Source: Spirochaetes bacterium ADurb.Bin133
GTDB lineage: Bacteria; Spirochaetota; GWE2-31-10; MWDO01
Assembly: GCA_002070605.1 (NCBI GenBank)
Contig: MWDO01000008.1
Span: 1 to 64,000 of the forward strand
Direction of reading: 5' to 3'
DNA length: 64,000 nt
Under the pieces are notes generated by a model. That model saw nothing but the letters and a program-made list of their open reading frames with translations. It made no database searches and was not told the origin of the DNA. Of the stretch, positions 54,482-62,511 are shown piece by piece. Every line of letters begins with the position of its first letter. The stretch's first letter is position 1. The translations under genes and the position numbers were made by a program.

Positions 54482-55159
54482 TTAAATTTTTCTTGCCAAT
54501 ATCCAGAGTTGTTCGTCGCCGCCGCCAAAATCCGCTTCATTATCGCTCTTTAAGATTTCAAAACCGTTCGATTCCAATAACTCTATATATTTATCCGCGC
54601 CGTAACCGCTCCACGCCATTTTGACGTTTCCGCAAAAATCGTAGTCTATCTCCGTTTCGCCGGTATCTTCGACGCCGGTCGTGATCAATAATAGAGCGTC
54701 GGCGGCGCGCAAATAATCGTAAATCATTGCGATTACCGCTTGATGCTCCTCTCTCGGAATGTGAAATAGAGAATATAACGCTACGACCGCGTCAAAACTG
54801 CCGTTATCAAATTTATGTTTGGTATAATCTCCCGTTATAAAAGTCCCGGTTTTTACATTTTTTTGAGCGGTTAGAACATGATTTTCGGCGAGATCGATAC
54901 CGGTAATTTTATGACCTTTATCCGCAAGATATAGGTCGTAAGGAAGCCCCGTTCCGCATCCCAAATCCAATATGTTAGAATTCTTTGGCAATTTTTCGAC
55001 GAGAATATCAAAATATTTTTTCTCAAAATTATTTAATTTATCGTTTCTACCAAAGTATTTGGCGTATTTCCCAAGATTATACCCATTTCTGACTATTTCT
55101 TTCATATCTTCGCCGTTTATCTTTGTCATAAGCGCTCTTTTAAACGTATTTTCGGACAA
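54482..55159 (-). CDS. Class I SAM-dependent methyltransferase
   Basis: A 225-residue methyltransferase: motif I NILDLGCGTGLPYDLYL, acidic motif GIDLAENHVLTA, GDYTKHKFDNGSFDAVVALYSLFHI and DYLRAADALLLIT. A small-molecule substrate is likely; it is unknown. It lies between repeat element J and a lipoprotein gene on the same strand. Confidence 0.85.
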   Translation of the reverse strand: MSENTFKRALMTKINGEDMKEIVRNGYNLGKYAKYFGRNDKLNNFEKKYFDILVEKLPKNSNILDLGCGTGLPYDLYLADKGHKITGIDLAENHVLTAQKNVKTGTFITGDYTKHKFDNGSFDAVVALYSLFHIPREEHQAVIAMIYDYLRAADALLLITTGVEDTGETEIDYDFCGNVKMAWSGYGADKYIELLESNGFEILKSDNEADFGGGDEQLWILARKI

Positions 55160-55232
55160 CTAATATTTTCTTCGTAATTTAGAATAAAGTTTTTGATTTT
55201 ACCGCAAAGAATTTTTATATCGTAAATAAAAA

Positions 55233-56903
55233 CTAATTGCCGAATACCCCTCTATCCATAACGGCGGTCGTATGATAATCGCCGGTAGCGGAATCTACAA
55301 ATTCAGGATCGTTTTTTGAACAGGCGGTTTCGTTGAAAGTTCCCGTCCCAGCCTTTCCCGTCTGATAAGTCGAATCGCCGATTGAAAGCGTCGAGTCGTC
55401 ATCGGCGACGTTAAAGTCTGCGTTGTCATTGCTATAATTATTCCAAAAGATAGATTTAGAGATTTCTACAACCGAATCTTTCTCAACGTAAACCGCATTA
55501 CCAACGCTTCCGTCGGCTCCAACGTTATCGGCAATCGTACAGTAAGAAAGCGTCGTTTTCGCAAATGTCGACCCGCGAGGACCGTCTACGTAAAGTCCTG
55601 CGCCTCCTCCTCTGTCTGAAGAATTCTTAAAGATCAATTCGCGCTCCATACGAACGTTAGCCCCCTCGTCTATAAACAAACCGCCGCCAATTAAAGGAGC
55701 CGAATTCCCCGTATAGATATTATGCGATAAGGTAAGATATATATCGTTTGTATAATCGGCGCCGCCGCCGTCGACAATCATCCCGCCGCCCCAACCGTAT
55801 CCGGCAGTTTCGCCGATGCGGTTATTGCGAATTATATTATGCGAAACCGTCCCTCTCCTTACGCTGAGATATACGCCTCCGCCGTGATCGGAATGTCCGA
55901 TATTATTTTCAACGATATTCTCGCTGATAAAAACAGACTCGGTCGTATCTCTAAGATCGACGGTTATACCGGCGCCCTTACCGCATTGATTATTACGGAC
56001 GCTGTTTCTTATTATTATCGGCGAAACCCCTCTCGTAAGTATTCCGCCTCCGTAATCTCCGTTACCGGAAAGACCGCGATTATTTTCGATAATGTTGTTT
56101 GATATCTCGACGTCGATCTTTCCGCCGTTGCCTAAAGAAGTATAGGAAACTCCCCTTGTTCCGCCGTCGATAGTAAATCCGTCAATCTTGGAATAAATTC
56201 GTACCCCATCGCCTCCGCTAAATTCCATCGAAACAACGTCGGCAGTTCCGTTTCCGGCGATTCTGGATACGTAAGCCGATATATTTCTGTTATTAAAATT
56301 TCCGCTTTGATAACCCCCGAATATTCGCAGAGCTTTATCTCCCGGTATGATAATATTTTCAGCGTAAATCCCCTGCGATACTTTTATTATGTCGTCGGAC
56401 GACGCAAAATCGATAGAACTCTGTATAGTTTTGAAAGGATTAAGCTCCGAACCCTCTCCGCTCTGCGCGTTGGAAGCGTCGACAAAAATTATAGTTCCGC
56501 TGAAAGGCAAAACCGTTACGGTAAACGTAGTCGGAGTACTTGAGGACTTTTGATCGGAAACGGTCAGTTGAATTTCATAATCGCCGTCGCGATCCGCGGC
56601 TATAGAAGTATTTACAGTATTATCAGAGGAAAGAGCCGCGTCTGAACCGGTCGGTTTCGACAATATCTGCCAGGAATAATTTAACGGATCGTTATCGGCG
56701 TCGTAACTTTCGCTTCCGTCTAGAACGACCGTCGCTCCGCTCTTGACAAACTGACTAGCCTTGATTTTTGCGACAGGCTTTGTATTTGCGACAGGTTCCG
56801 TAGTATCGTCTGAATCCGGACCGGTAATTTCTTTCGGCGAACACCCCGTAAAAATTATAGAGACTATTATTAGAGATAAAACAATCTTAGTTATCTTTTT
56901 CAT
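55233..56903 (-). CDS. Lipoprotein with PKD-like domain and parallel beta-helix
   Basis: A 556-residue surface lipoprotein (lipobox FTGC near residue 21). After a short linker there is a PKD/REJ-like beta-sandwich (residues about 40-135; SQFVKSGATVVLDGSESYDAD, YSWQIL). A long right-handed parallel beta-helix follows (about 140-556). Its repeated strands carry NNIIENNRG, HNIIRNN and ISENIVENN turns, typical of pectate-lyase-like or DUF1565 proteins. Adhesion or polysaccharide binding is likely; catalytic residues are not identified. Confidence 0.82.
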   Translation of the reverse strand: MKKITKIVLSLIIVSIIFTGCSPKEITGPDSDDTTEPVANTKPVAKIKASQFVKSGATVVLDGSESYDADNDPLNYSWQILSKPTGSDAALSSDNTVNTSIAADRDGDYEIQLTVSDQKSSSTPTTFTVTVLPFSGTIIFVDASNAQSGEGSELNPFKTIQSSIDFASSDDIIKVSQGIYAENIIIPGDKALRIFGGYQSGNFNNRNISAYVSRIAGNGTADVVSMEFSGGDGVRIYSKIDGFTIDGGTRGVSYTSLGNGGKIDVEISNNIIENNRGLSGNGDYGGGILTRGVSPIIIRNSVRNNQCGKGAGITVDLRDTTESVFISENIVENNIGHSDHGGGVYLSVRRGTVSHNIIRNNRIGETAGYGWGGGMIVDGGGADYTNDIYLTLSHNIYTGNSAPLIGGGLFIDEGANVRMERELIFKNSSDRGGGAGLYVDGPRGSTFAKTTLSYCTIADNVGADGSVGNAVYVEKDSVVEISKSIFWNNYSNDNADFNVADDDSTLSIGDSTYQTGKAGTGTFNETACSKNDPEFVDSATGDYHTTAVMDRGVFGN

Positions 56904-56955
56904 AAATTAATAATATATATAGAAAAAAATCTAATTTCTGTCAATATCAAAATTT

Positions 56956-57165
56956 AGTCGGCTTTTTGGGGGATAACAAATAATTGTTACATATGTGTCA
57001 ATTTCTATCGAGGAGCGCTTGCGTCGCATATGCGTCAATTTCCTACTTAAGCATCATATGTGTCAAAACCCCGCAAGAACCTAAAATGCCGCGCATATCT
57101 CATTTTAAGAGACAGTCTCAACCCTAACGTATATGCGTCGATTTTTATGCGACAATTACTACGCT
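56956..57165. repeat. Repeat cluster K
   Basis: It begins AGTCGGCTTTTTGGGGG. Motifs include ACATATGTGTC (about 56990), GCGTCGCATATGCGTC (about 57021), CATCATATGTGTCAAAA (about 57053), a degenerate GTATATGCGTC (about 57129) and a broken GCGACAATTACTACG. The segment AAGAGACAGTCTCAACCC is shared with element J. The 360-base gap here holds nothing else. Confidence 0.78.
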
Positions 57166-57263
57166 TTGCTTTTATGAAAAAATATACAGTTTACTTATCT
57201 TTTTGTTTAATTTTTTAGTATACTTGAACCGACAGAAAAATAAAAACAACCGAGGATATAGTT

Positions 57264-58013
57264 ATAAAAATATTAGAATTTGGAGATACGCAAAACAGAA
57301 AAATTGTTTTTGTAAACGGGTTTCAAATGCCGTATCAAATATGGAATCCATATATTGAACGCTATAAAAAAGATTTTCATGTCATAGTTCCGATATTGCC
57401 CGGACACAATCCGAAGCAAAAAGAGGATTTTATTTCATTTGCTAAAACGGCGCAAGAGTTTGAACAGTATTATATTTCTCGCTATGGAGAAAGCGCGTAC
57501 GCAATATATGCTATATCGATGGGCGGCGTTTTAGCTGCGACGTTATGGCAGAACAAAAAGCTGAAAATTGAAAAACTGCTTTTTGACGGTTCGCCTCTTG
57601 CGCCGGTTAACTCTTTTGTAAGGAAGACGATACTTCGATTTTATTTGAACGTAACGCGCAAATCGCAACAACGCGATGTAAAAACGGTCAAGCAAATTGA
57701 AAAAATGTTTCCGCCGAAATATGTCGATGATTTTCTAGACATACTTGATAACATGACCGATGCAACAATAAAAAACTGCGTTGAGGGGGCGACGCATTTC
57801 AAATTGCAAGAAACTATAGATGCCGGAAATACTAAAATCTATTTCTATCACGGAACAAAAATGAATGAAAAACTTGCAAAAAAATCAGCGCAACTTATAT
57901 CGAAATATTACAAAAACAGCGTTGTAAAAATTTTCAAAGAAAGAGGACATTGCGAAACTATGATGCGGTATCCGGAACAAATGATAAAGGAGCTGGATGA
58001 GGCGTTGATGTAA
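57264..58013 (+). CDS. Alpha/beta-hydrolase-like protein, probably started at ATA
   Basis: A hydrolase of about 250 residues with a nucleophile elbow AISMGG (serine near residue 100), a GHNPKQKEDF loop and the late histidine RGHCETM. The first ATG is at 57327. The frame stays open upstream and reads KILEFGDTQNRKIVFVNGFQ, the expected first strand and oxyanion loop of the fold. ATA 57264 with GAGG eight bases before is the only well-placed start, since no ATG, GTG or TTG occurs. Either a rare start codon or a mutated ATG is implied. It lies between repeat clusters. Confidence 0.7.
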   Translation: MKILEFGDTQNRKIVFVNGFQMPYQIWNPYIERYKKDFHVIVPILPGHNPKQKEDFISFAKTAQEFEQYYISRYGESAYAIYAISMGGVLAATLWQNKKLKIEKLLFDGSPLAPVNSFVRKTILRFYLNVTRKSQQRDVKTVKQIEKMFPPKYVDDFLDILDNMTDATIKNCVEGATHFKLQETIDAGNTKIYFYHGTKMNEKLAKKSAQLISKYYKNSVVKIFKERGHCETMMRYPEQMIKELDEALM

Positions 58014-58060
58014 AAGCTTTTTTATTTATTTTCTGGCAATCGCAATTAAACTGGGGATTT

Positions 58061-58231
58061 TCCCAAAAACTGACGGATTACCTATAAAATATAATATTTC
58101 AAAAAGAAAAATATTTAACGTATATGCGTCGATTTTTATGCGACAATTGTCGCGCGTTATCGACGCGACGCATATGCGTTAAACTAAAAACGCATATGTG
58201 TCAATTTTTCCTCGCCTCAAAAAACTTCCGG
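58061..58231. repeat. Repeat cluster with opposing partial termini
   Basis: CCCAAAAACTGACGG at 58062-58076 is a right terminus. Then come GTATATGCGTC (about 58120), GCGACAATTGTCGC (58140-58153), GACGCATATGCG (about 58168), CGCATATGTGTCAA (about 58191) and a decayed terminus CCTCAAAAAACTTCCGG. Confidence 0.75.
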
Positions 58232-58247
58232 ACAGAAGCAGTTATGG

Positions 58248-58523
58248 TTATGAAAACAGCTCGGAATGAGAGCCGGTTCTTTCGAATCTAATTTTGTCCT
58301 CATCAATAAATCTATAAATTAAGAGCCAGTCAGATTCAATATGACATTCTCTACGACCTATATGATTCCCAATTAAAATATGGTCTCTGTGTTTTTCTTC
58401 TAGTTGTTCTGAGTTGGCAAGTTGAGTCATTATCTTTTTGATTTTTTCCATATCTTTTTGACCTGATTTGAATATTTTTTTATAATCTTTTTCGAATTGT
58501 TTGGTAGTTTGAATAATTAACAT
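58248..58523 (-). CDS. yafQ: YafQ-family mRNA interferase toxin
   Basis: A 91-residue RelE-superfamily toxin expected to cut mRNA on the ribosome. The late signature RECHIESDWLLIYRF followed by RTGSHSELF matches YafQ, with the histidines and aspartate of its catalytic site (RDH, ECH, SDW, GSH) all present. The start overlaps the antitoxin stop by one base. The pair sits between repeat clusters. Confidence 0.88.
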   Translation of the reverse strand: MLIIQTTKQFEKDYKKIFKSGQKDMEKIKKIMTQLANSEQLEEKHRDHILIGNHIGRRECHIESDWLLIYRFIDEDKIRFERTGSHSELFS

Positions 58524-58741
58524 TATTTTTCCATTTTCTGAAAAAAATTATCCAAAGATGAATAAGCGTTTATATTCTGATTGTTATCAGAATCTTTAAA
58601 AGTTTGTTCCGTTATCTCATTTGGAATTTTAATATTTTCTTTATATTTTAAGAAGAGTATATAATCGAGAATAGAATTAGCCTTGTTGTCAGGAATGTCG
58701 TCTATTTCCAAAAGAATTCTTTTTTTTATTGAAGTAGTCAT
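58523..58741 (-). CDS. Antitoxin partner of YafQ
   Basis: A 72-residue protein: KKRILLEIDDIPDNKANSILDYILFLKYKEN is a helical N-terminus seen in antitoxins of the RelB/DUF2281 kind. A disordered C-terminus would wrap the toxin. It precedes the toxin gene in the same transcript. DNA-binding for autoregulation is likely but unproven. Confidence 0.78.
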   Translation of the reverse strand: MTTSIKKRILLEIDDIPDNKANSILDYILFLKYKENIKIPNEITEQTFKDSDNNQNINAYSSLDNFFQKMEK

Positions 58742-58823
58742 AAATCAAACCTCTTGTTTAAATATACAAACAAATTGCAAAAAAATCAATATGGCAAAGT
58801 CAATATTTTTTCTACAAATAACT

Positions 58824-58850
58824 GTAATCCGTCGGCTTTTTGGGGGATAG
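58824..58850. repeat. Isolated left terminus
   Basis: CCGTCGGCTTTTTGGGGGATAG matches the repeat-element left end, preceded by GTAAT. No motif follows before the next gene. Confidence 0.65.
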
Positions 58851-58860
58851 AAATTTTAAT

Positions 58861-59355
58861 CTACCTTTTCTCCAGGAAAAACGACGCGTCTTTAGAAAAT
58901 ATCTCGGAATCGTCGTTTTCTGAAATTATCGCCTCAAAGTTGGCGTGTCTTATAAAATATCCGGGGAAACTATACGACTCAATCGAAACCGACTTTTTAT
59001 CGGCGAGCCCGTCTCTTATATAAAAAGTCGCGTCGTTTTTATACGTTTCGTTTTCTTCAAATTTGGCTAAAACCATCTTGTAAGAAGAGTGTTTTAGAAA
59101 ATATCCCGAAAAATTCACAGACTCAAACGATACCCCTTTGGGATCGGAAAGCCCTTTGACTATTTTGAAAGAGCCGTCGTTAACGTCGATTTCCGTATTC
59201 AAAACCGTCAATATCGCGTTGTAATACGAATGTCTCATATACATTTCCGGGAAATTATACGATCTGAACGAATACGTTTTGTCGTACGAAAACTTAAAAA
59301 ACGAACATGAAGATAAGGTAAAAAAAACTAAAATAATTAAAACAGTTCTTTTCAT
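58861..59355 (-). CDS. Small lipoprotein with AbfB-type beta-trefoil domain
   Basis: A 164-residue protein with lipobox TLSSC and a single AbfB (CBM42-like) trefoil. Three repeats contain YSFRSYNFPEMYMRHS, VSFESVNFSGYFLKHS and VSIESYSFPGYFIRHA, each with aromatic and histidine residues that bind arabinofuranose in the family. No catalytic domain is attached, so it would be a surface glycan-binding protein. Its end touches a repeat terminus. Confidence 0.82.
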   Translation of the reverse strand: MKRTVLIILVFFTLSSCSFFKFSYDKTYSFRSYNFPEMYMRHSYYNAILTVLNTEIDVNDGSFKIVKGLSDPKGVSFESVNFSGYFLKHSSYKMVLAKFEENETYKNDATFYIRDGLADKKSVSIESYSFPGYFIRHANFEAIISENDDSEIFSKDASFFLEKR

Positions 59356-59447
59356 ACTGACATTCTATTAAATAATATTTTTATTGTCAAATTAATTTTA
59401 ATATTGTATGTTTATGTAGAAATATTTTATAAATTAAGGAGTATTTT

Positions 59448-60425
59448 ATGATACTAATAGTGGGCGGAGCCGGTTATATCGGATCGCATATCAATAAGAC
59501 TCTCGCTAAGTCGGGCTATAAAACGCTCGTCTACGACAATCTGATTTACGGTCATAGAGAAGCGGTCAAATGGGGCGAGTTCGTTCTCGGCGACGCCGGA
59601 GATATAGATCAACTCCGATTAGTATTTTCAAAATATAAGATAAGAGCGGTTATGCACTTTGCCGCGTTCGCTTACGTCGGCGAGTCGGTTACAGATCCGG
59701 AAAAATATTATATCAACAACGTGTCAAACGCCGCTACTTTACTGAAAGTTATGCGGGAATATAACGTAAAAAATTTTATATTCTCCTCCACCTGCGCGAC
59801 CTACGGAATTCCGCAGACCGACATTCTATACGAAGACCATCCGCAAAACCCGATCAATCCTTACGGTTACACCAAACTTGTTATTGAGAATATGTTAAAG
59901 GATTACGGCAACGCGTACGGTTTGAAATACGTCGCGCTAAGATACTTCAACGCTTCCGGCGCCGATCCGGACTGCGAGATCGGAGAGCGGCACGATCCGG
60001 AAACTCACCTGATACCGTTAGTACTCGACGCGGCGATCGGCAAAAATAAAAACGTTAAAATTTTCGGGACGGACTACCCCACTCCCGACGGAACGTGTAT
60101 CAGAGACTACATTCACGTGAACGATCTGGCGGACGCGCATATGTTGTCGCTCGAACATCTCTTAGAAGGGGGAGAGAGCCAGATATTCAACCTCGGCAAC
60201 GGAAACGGTTTTTCAGTCCGCGAAGTTATAAAATCGGCGGAAAAAGTTACCGGTAAAAAAATACTCGCTATTGAAGATAAACGAAGAGCCGGCGACCCCC
60301 CGAAACTCGTCGGCAGCTCGGACAAAATAAAGAAAACGCTCGGTTGGTCGCCGAAGTACGCAAATATCGACGATATTATTAAAACGGCGTGGGAATGGCA
60401 TAAGAAGTTGAACGCCTCTAAATAG
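59448..60425 (+). CDS. galE: UDP-glucose 4-epimerase
   Basis: It interconverts UDP-glucose and UDP-galactose (NAD-dependent, cytoplasmic). The 325-residue protein has GGAGYIGSH, the catalytic tyrosine and lysine in NPYGYTKLV, STCATYG and the late RAGDPPKLVGSS. AAGGAG precedes the ATG. It supplies sugars to the downstream GtrA and flavoprotein genes in the same transcript, and perhaps to the polysaccharide block. Confidence 0.94.
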   Translation: MILIVGGAGYIGSHINKTLAKSGYKTLVYDNLIYGHREAVKWGEFVLGDAGDIDQLRLVFSKYKIRAVMHFAAFAYVGESVTDPEKYYINNVSNAATLLKVMREYNVKNFIFSSTCATYGIPQTDILYEDHPQNPINPYGYTKLVIENMLKDYGNAYGLKYVALRYFNASGADPDCEIGERHDPETHLIPLVLDAAIGKNKNVKIFGTDYPTPDGTCIRDYIHVNDLADAHMLSLEHLLEGGESQIFNLGNGNGFSVREVIKSAEKVTGKKILAIEDKRRAGDPPKLVGSSDKIKKTLGWSPKYANIDDIIKTAWEWHKKLNASK

Positions 60426-60434
60426 TTGAAAAAT

Positions 60435-60890
60435 ATGAAGTTATTAACCAATTTTTTATCATATATAAAATCTAAAATTTCAATGCTGTTTATATTATAC
60501 GTAGCTCTTGCAGGAGTCGCGACAATTGTCGATTTTACCGTATTGTTCGTAATGACTTCGGTTTTTAATATATGGTATCTCTTATCCGCGACAATATCCT
60601 ATTTTTGCGGGATGTTGACGAATTTTACCCTAAATAAAATATTTAATTTCAAAAACAAAAGCAAACTTGTATTCAGACAATTTTTACTTTTTTCAATTGT
60701 CGCATTAATAGGTCTTGGTTTAAACAATCTAATCCTTTATTTGCTTGTGGACGTCGTAAAAACGCATATTAATATTGCTCCCCAATACGATGAAATCTGG
60801 CTTTTTTTTGCAAAATGCGTATCCGTTTTTATCGTAATGTTTTGGAGTTTCTTAGGACATAAGAAGCTGACTTTTAATCTGTTAAAATGA
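60435..60890 (+). CDS. GtrA-family membrane protein
   Basis: A 151-residue protein with four membrane segments, GtrA type. AGVATIVDFTVLF and NFTLNKIFNFKNK are typical of the family. It may start at TTG 60426 instead. The palindrome GCGACAATTGTCG recurs in its CDS, coding for ATIV. It follows galE by ten bases and precedes the flavoprotein. Confidence 0.85.
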   Translation: MKLLTNFLSYIKSKISMLFILYVALAGVATIVDFTVLFVMTSVFNIWYLLSATISYFCGMLTNFTLNKIFNFKNKSKLVFRQFLLFSIVALIGLGLNNLILYLLVDVVKTHINIAPQYDEIWLFFAKCVSVFIVMFWSFLGHKKLTFNLLK

Positions 60891-60927
60891 ATTAATACAT
60901 AAATTTTAATACTATAAGGGAATAAAA

Positions 60928-62511
60928 ATGAATAAAAAAACGGCTATAATAATCGGAGCGGGACCCGCCGGAGTAACCGCCGCATACGAACTTCTGGAGA
61001 GAACGGACGTAATCCCGATAATATTCGACGAAAATCCTATTGTCGGCGGTATTTCCCGAACGGTAGATTATAAAGGGTACAAAATAGATTACGGACCTCA
61101 CAGATTCTTTTCAAAATCCGACAGAGTGATGAACCTATGGCAGAAAATTCTACCGTTGCAAGGCAAACTTGCAAAAGACGACGTTATTTTGAACAGAGAT
61201 ATACCTTTATCGACAAAGCCCGGCGCCCCGGATCCGAATATCGACAATAAAGTATTGCTCTATAAAAATCGGTTGACGCGAATTCTTTATCTGAGAAAAT
61301 TTTTTAACTACCCTATCGCTCTTAATTTTAATACTATCGCCAATCTTGGTTTTTTTAGAATGATAAAGATCGGATTTAGCTATTTGCGCATCAAACTTTT
61401 CCCGATTAGAAAAGAAAAAAACCTCGAAGACTTTTTTACAAATAGATTCGGCAGGCAGTTATATCTTACTTTTTTCAAAGACTATACCGAAAAAGTGTGG
61501 GGCGTCGACTGTAAAGATATACCGCCGGAGTGGGGGGCTCAAAGAGTAAAAGGGCTATCGATAACCAAAGTTCTAAAACAGGCGCTATCCGATATTTTCC
61601 GCAAAAAGAAAGATAACTCCATCGATCAAAAGAAAACGGAAACGAGCTTAATAGAGAGATTTATGTATCCCAAATACGGCGCCGGTCAGATGTATTCGGA
61701 AATTTGTTCGGAAGCGGTCAAAAAAGGCGCCGAATTATTTCTCAATCATAAAATCGTAAAAATTTTATGCGATAAAGATAGAGTCGTAGGCGTTGAAGCT
61801 AAAAATCTCAAAACCAACGAGGTAAAAAAGTATTTCGGGGATATAATATTTTCTACGATGCCGATCAAAGAGTTATTCGACTCGATGGACGCGGATATAC
61901 CCGATAACGTAAAAAATATTTCCGACGGATTGGTATATCGGGACTATATGCAGATAGGTCTTCTCTTTAAAGATATGAAGCTAAAAAATAAAACTAATAT
62001 CAAATCGCTTAACGACGTTATCCCCGACAACTGGATTTACGTTCAGGAGCCGGACGTAAAAATCGGAAGGCTTGATATGTTTAATAATTTCAGCGTCTAT
62101 ATGCTCGAAGATATGAATAAAGTTTGGCTTGGCGCGGAGTATTTCTGTAACGCCGGCGACGAACTCTGGAATAAATCCGATAAAGATATGATCGACTTTG
62201 TAGTATCCGAGCTTGAAAAAATCAATCTGGTAAGAAAAGAGGACCTTCTGGACGGAATCGTTCTCAAACAAGAGAAGGCGTATCCCGCCTATTTTGGAAC
62301 ATACGACAAGTTTGACGAATTGAAGGAGTATATTAATAAGTTCGAGAATCTGTTTTTGATCGGCAGAAACGGAATGCACAAATACAACAATATGGATCAC
62401 TCTATGCTGACCGCTATGACCGCCGTCGATAACATTGTCGCGAATATTAAAACAAAAGAGAACATCTGGGCGGTCAATACGGAAGAAGAGTATCATGAAG
62501 AGAGGAAATAG
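60928..62511 (+). CDS. FAD-dependent oxidoreductase, UDP-galactopyranose-mutase-like
   Basis: A 527-residue flavoprotein. The FAD loop is [41 protein letters not shown] is typical of the NAD(P)/FAD protein group with UDP-galactopyranose mutase and amine oxidases. [12 protein letters not shown] and the late [14 protein letters not shown] fit. Ring-contraction of galactose or redox modification of a lipid carrier is possible. A GGGAATA site precedes the ATG. Confidence 0.8.
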   Translation: MNKKTAIIIGAGPAGVTAAYELLERTDVIPIIFDENPIVGGISRTVDYKGYKIDYGPHRFFSKSDRVMNLWQKILPLQGKLAKDDVILNRDIPLSTKPGAPDPNIDNKVLLYKNRLTRILYLRKFFNYPIALNFNTIANLGFFRMIKIGFSYLRIKLFPIRKEKNLEDFFTNRFGRQLYLTFFKDYTEKVWGVDCKDIPPEWGAQRVKGLSITKVLKQALSDIFRKKKDNSIDQKKTETSLIERFMYPKYGAGQMYSEICSEAVKKGAELFLNHKIVKILCDKDRVVGVEAKNLKTNEVKKYFGDIIFSTMPIKELFDSMDADIPDNVKNISDGLVYRDYMQIGLLFKDMKLKNKTNIKSLNDVIPDNWIYVQEPDVKIGRLDMFNNFSVYMLEDMNKVWLGAEYFCNAGDELWNKSDKDMIDFVVSELEKINLVRKEDLLDGIVLKQEKAYPAYFGTYDKFDELKEYINKFENLFLIGRNGMHKYNNMDHSMLTAMTAVDNIVANIKTKENIWAVNTEEEYHEERK

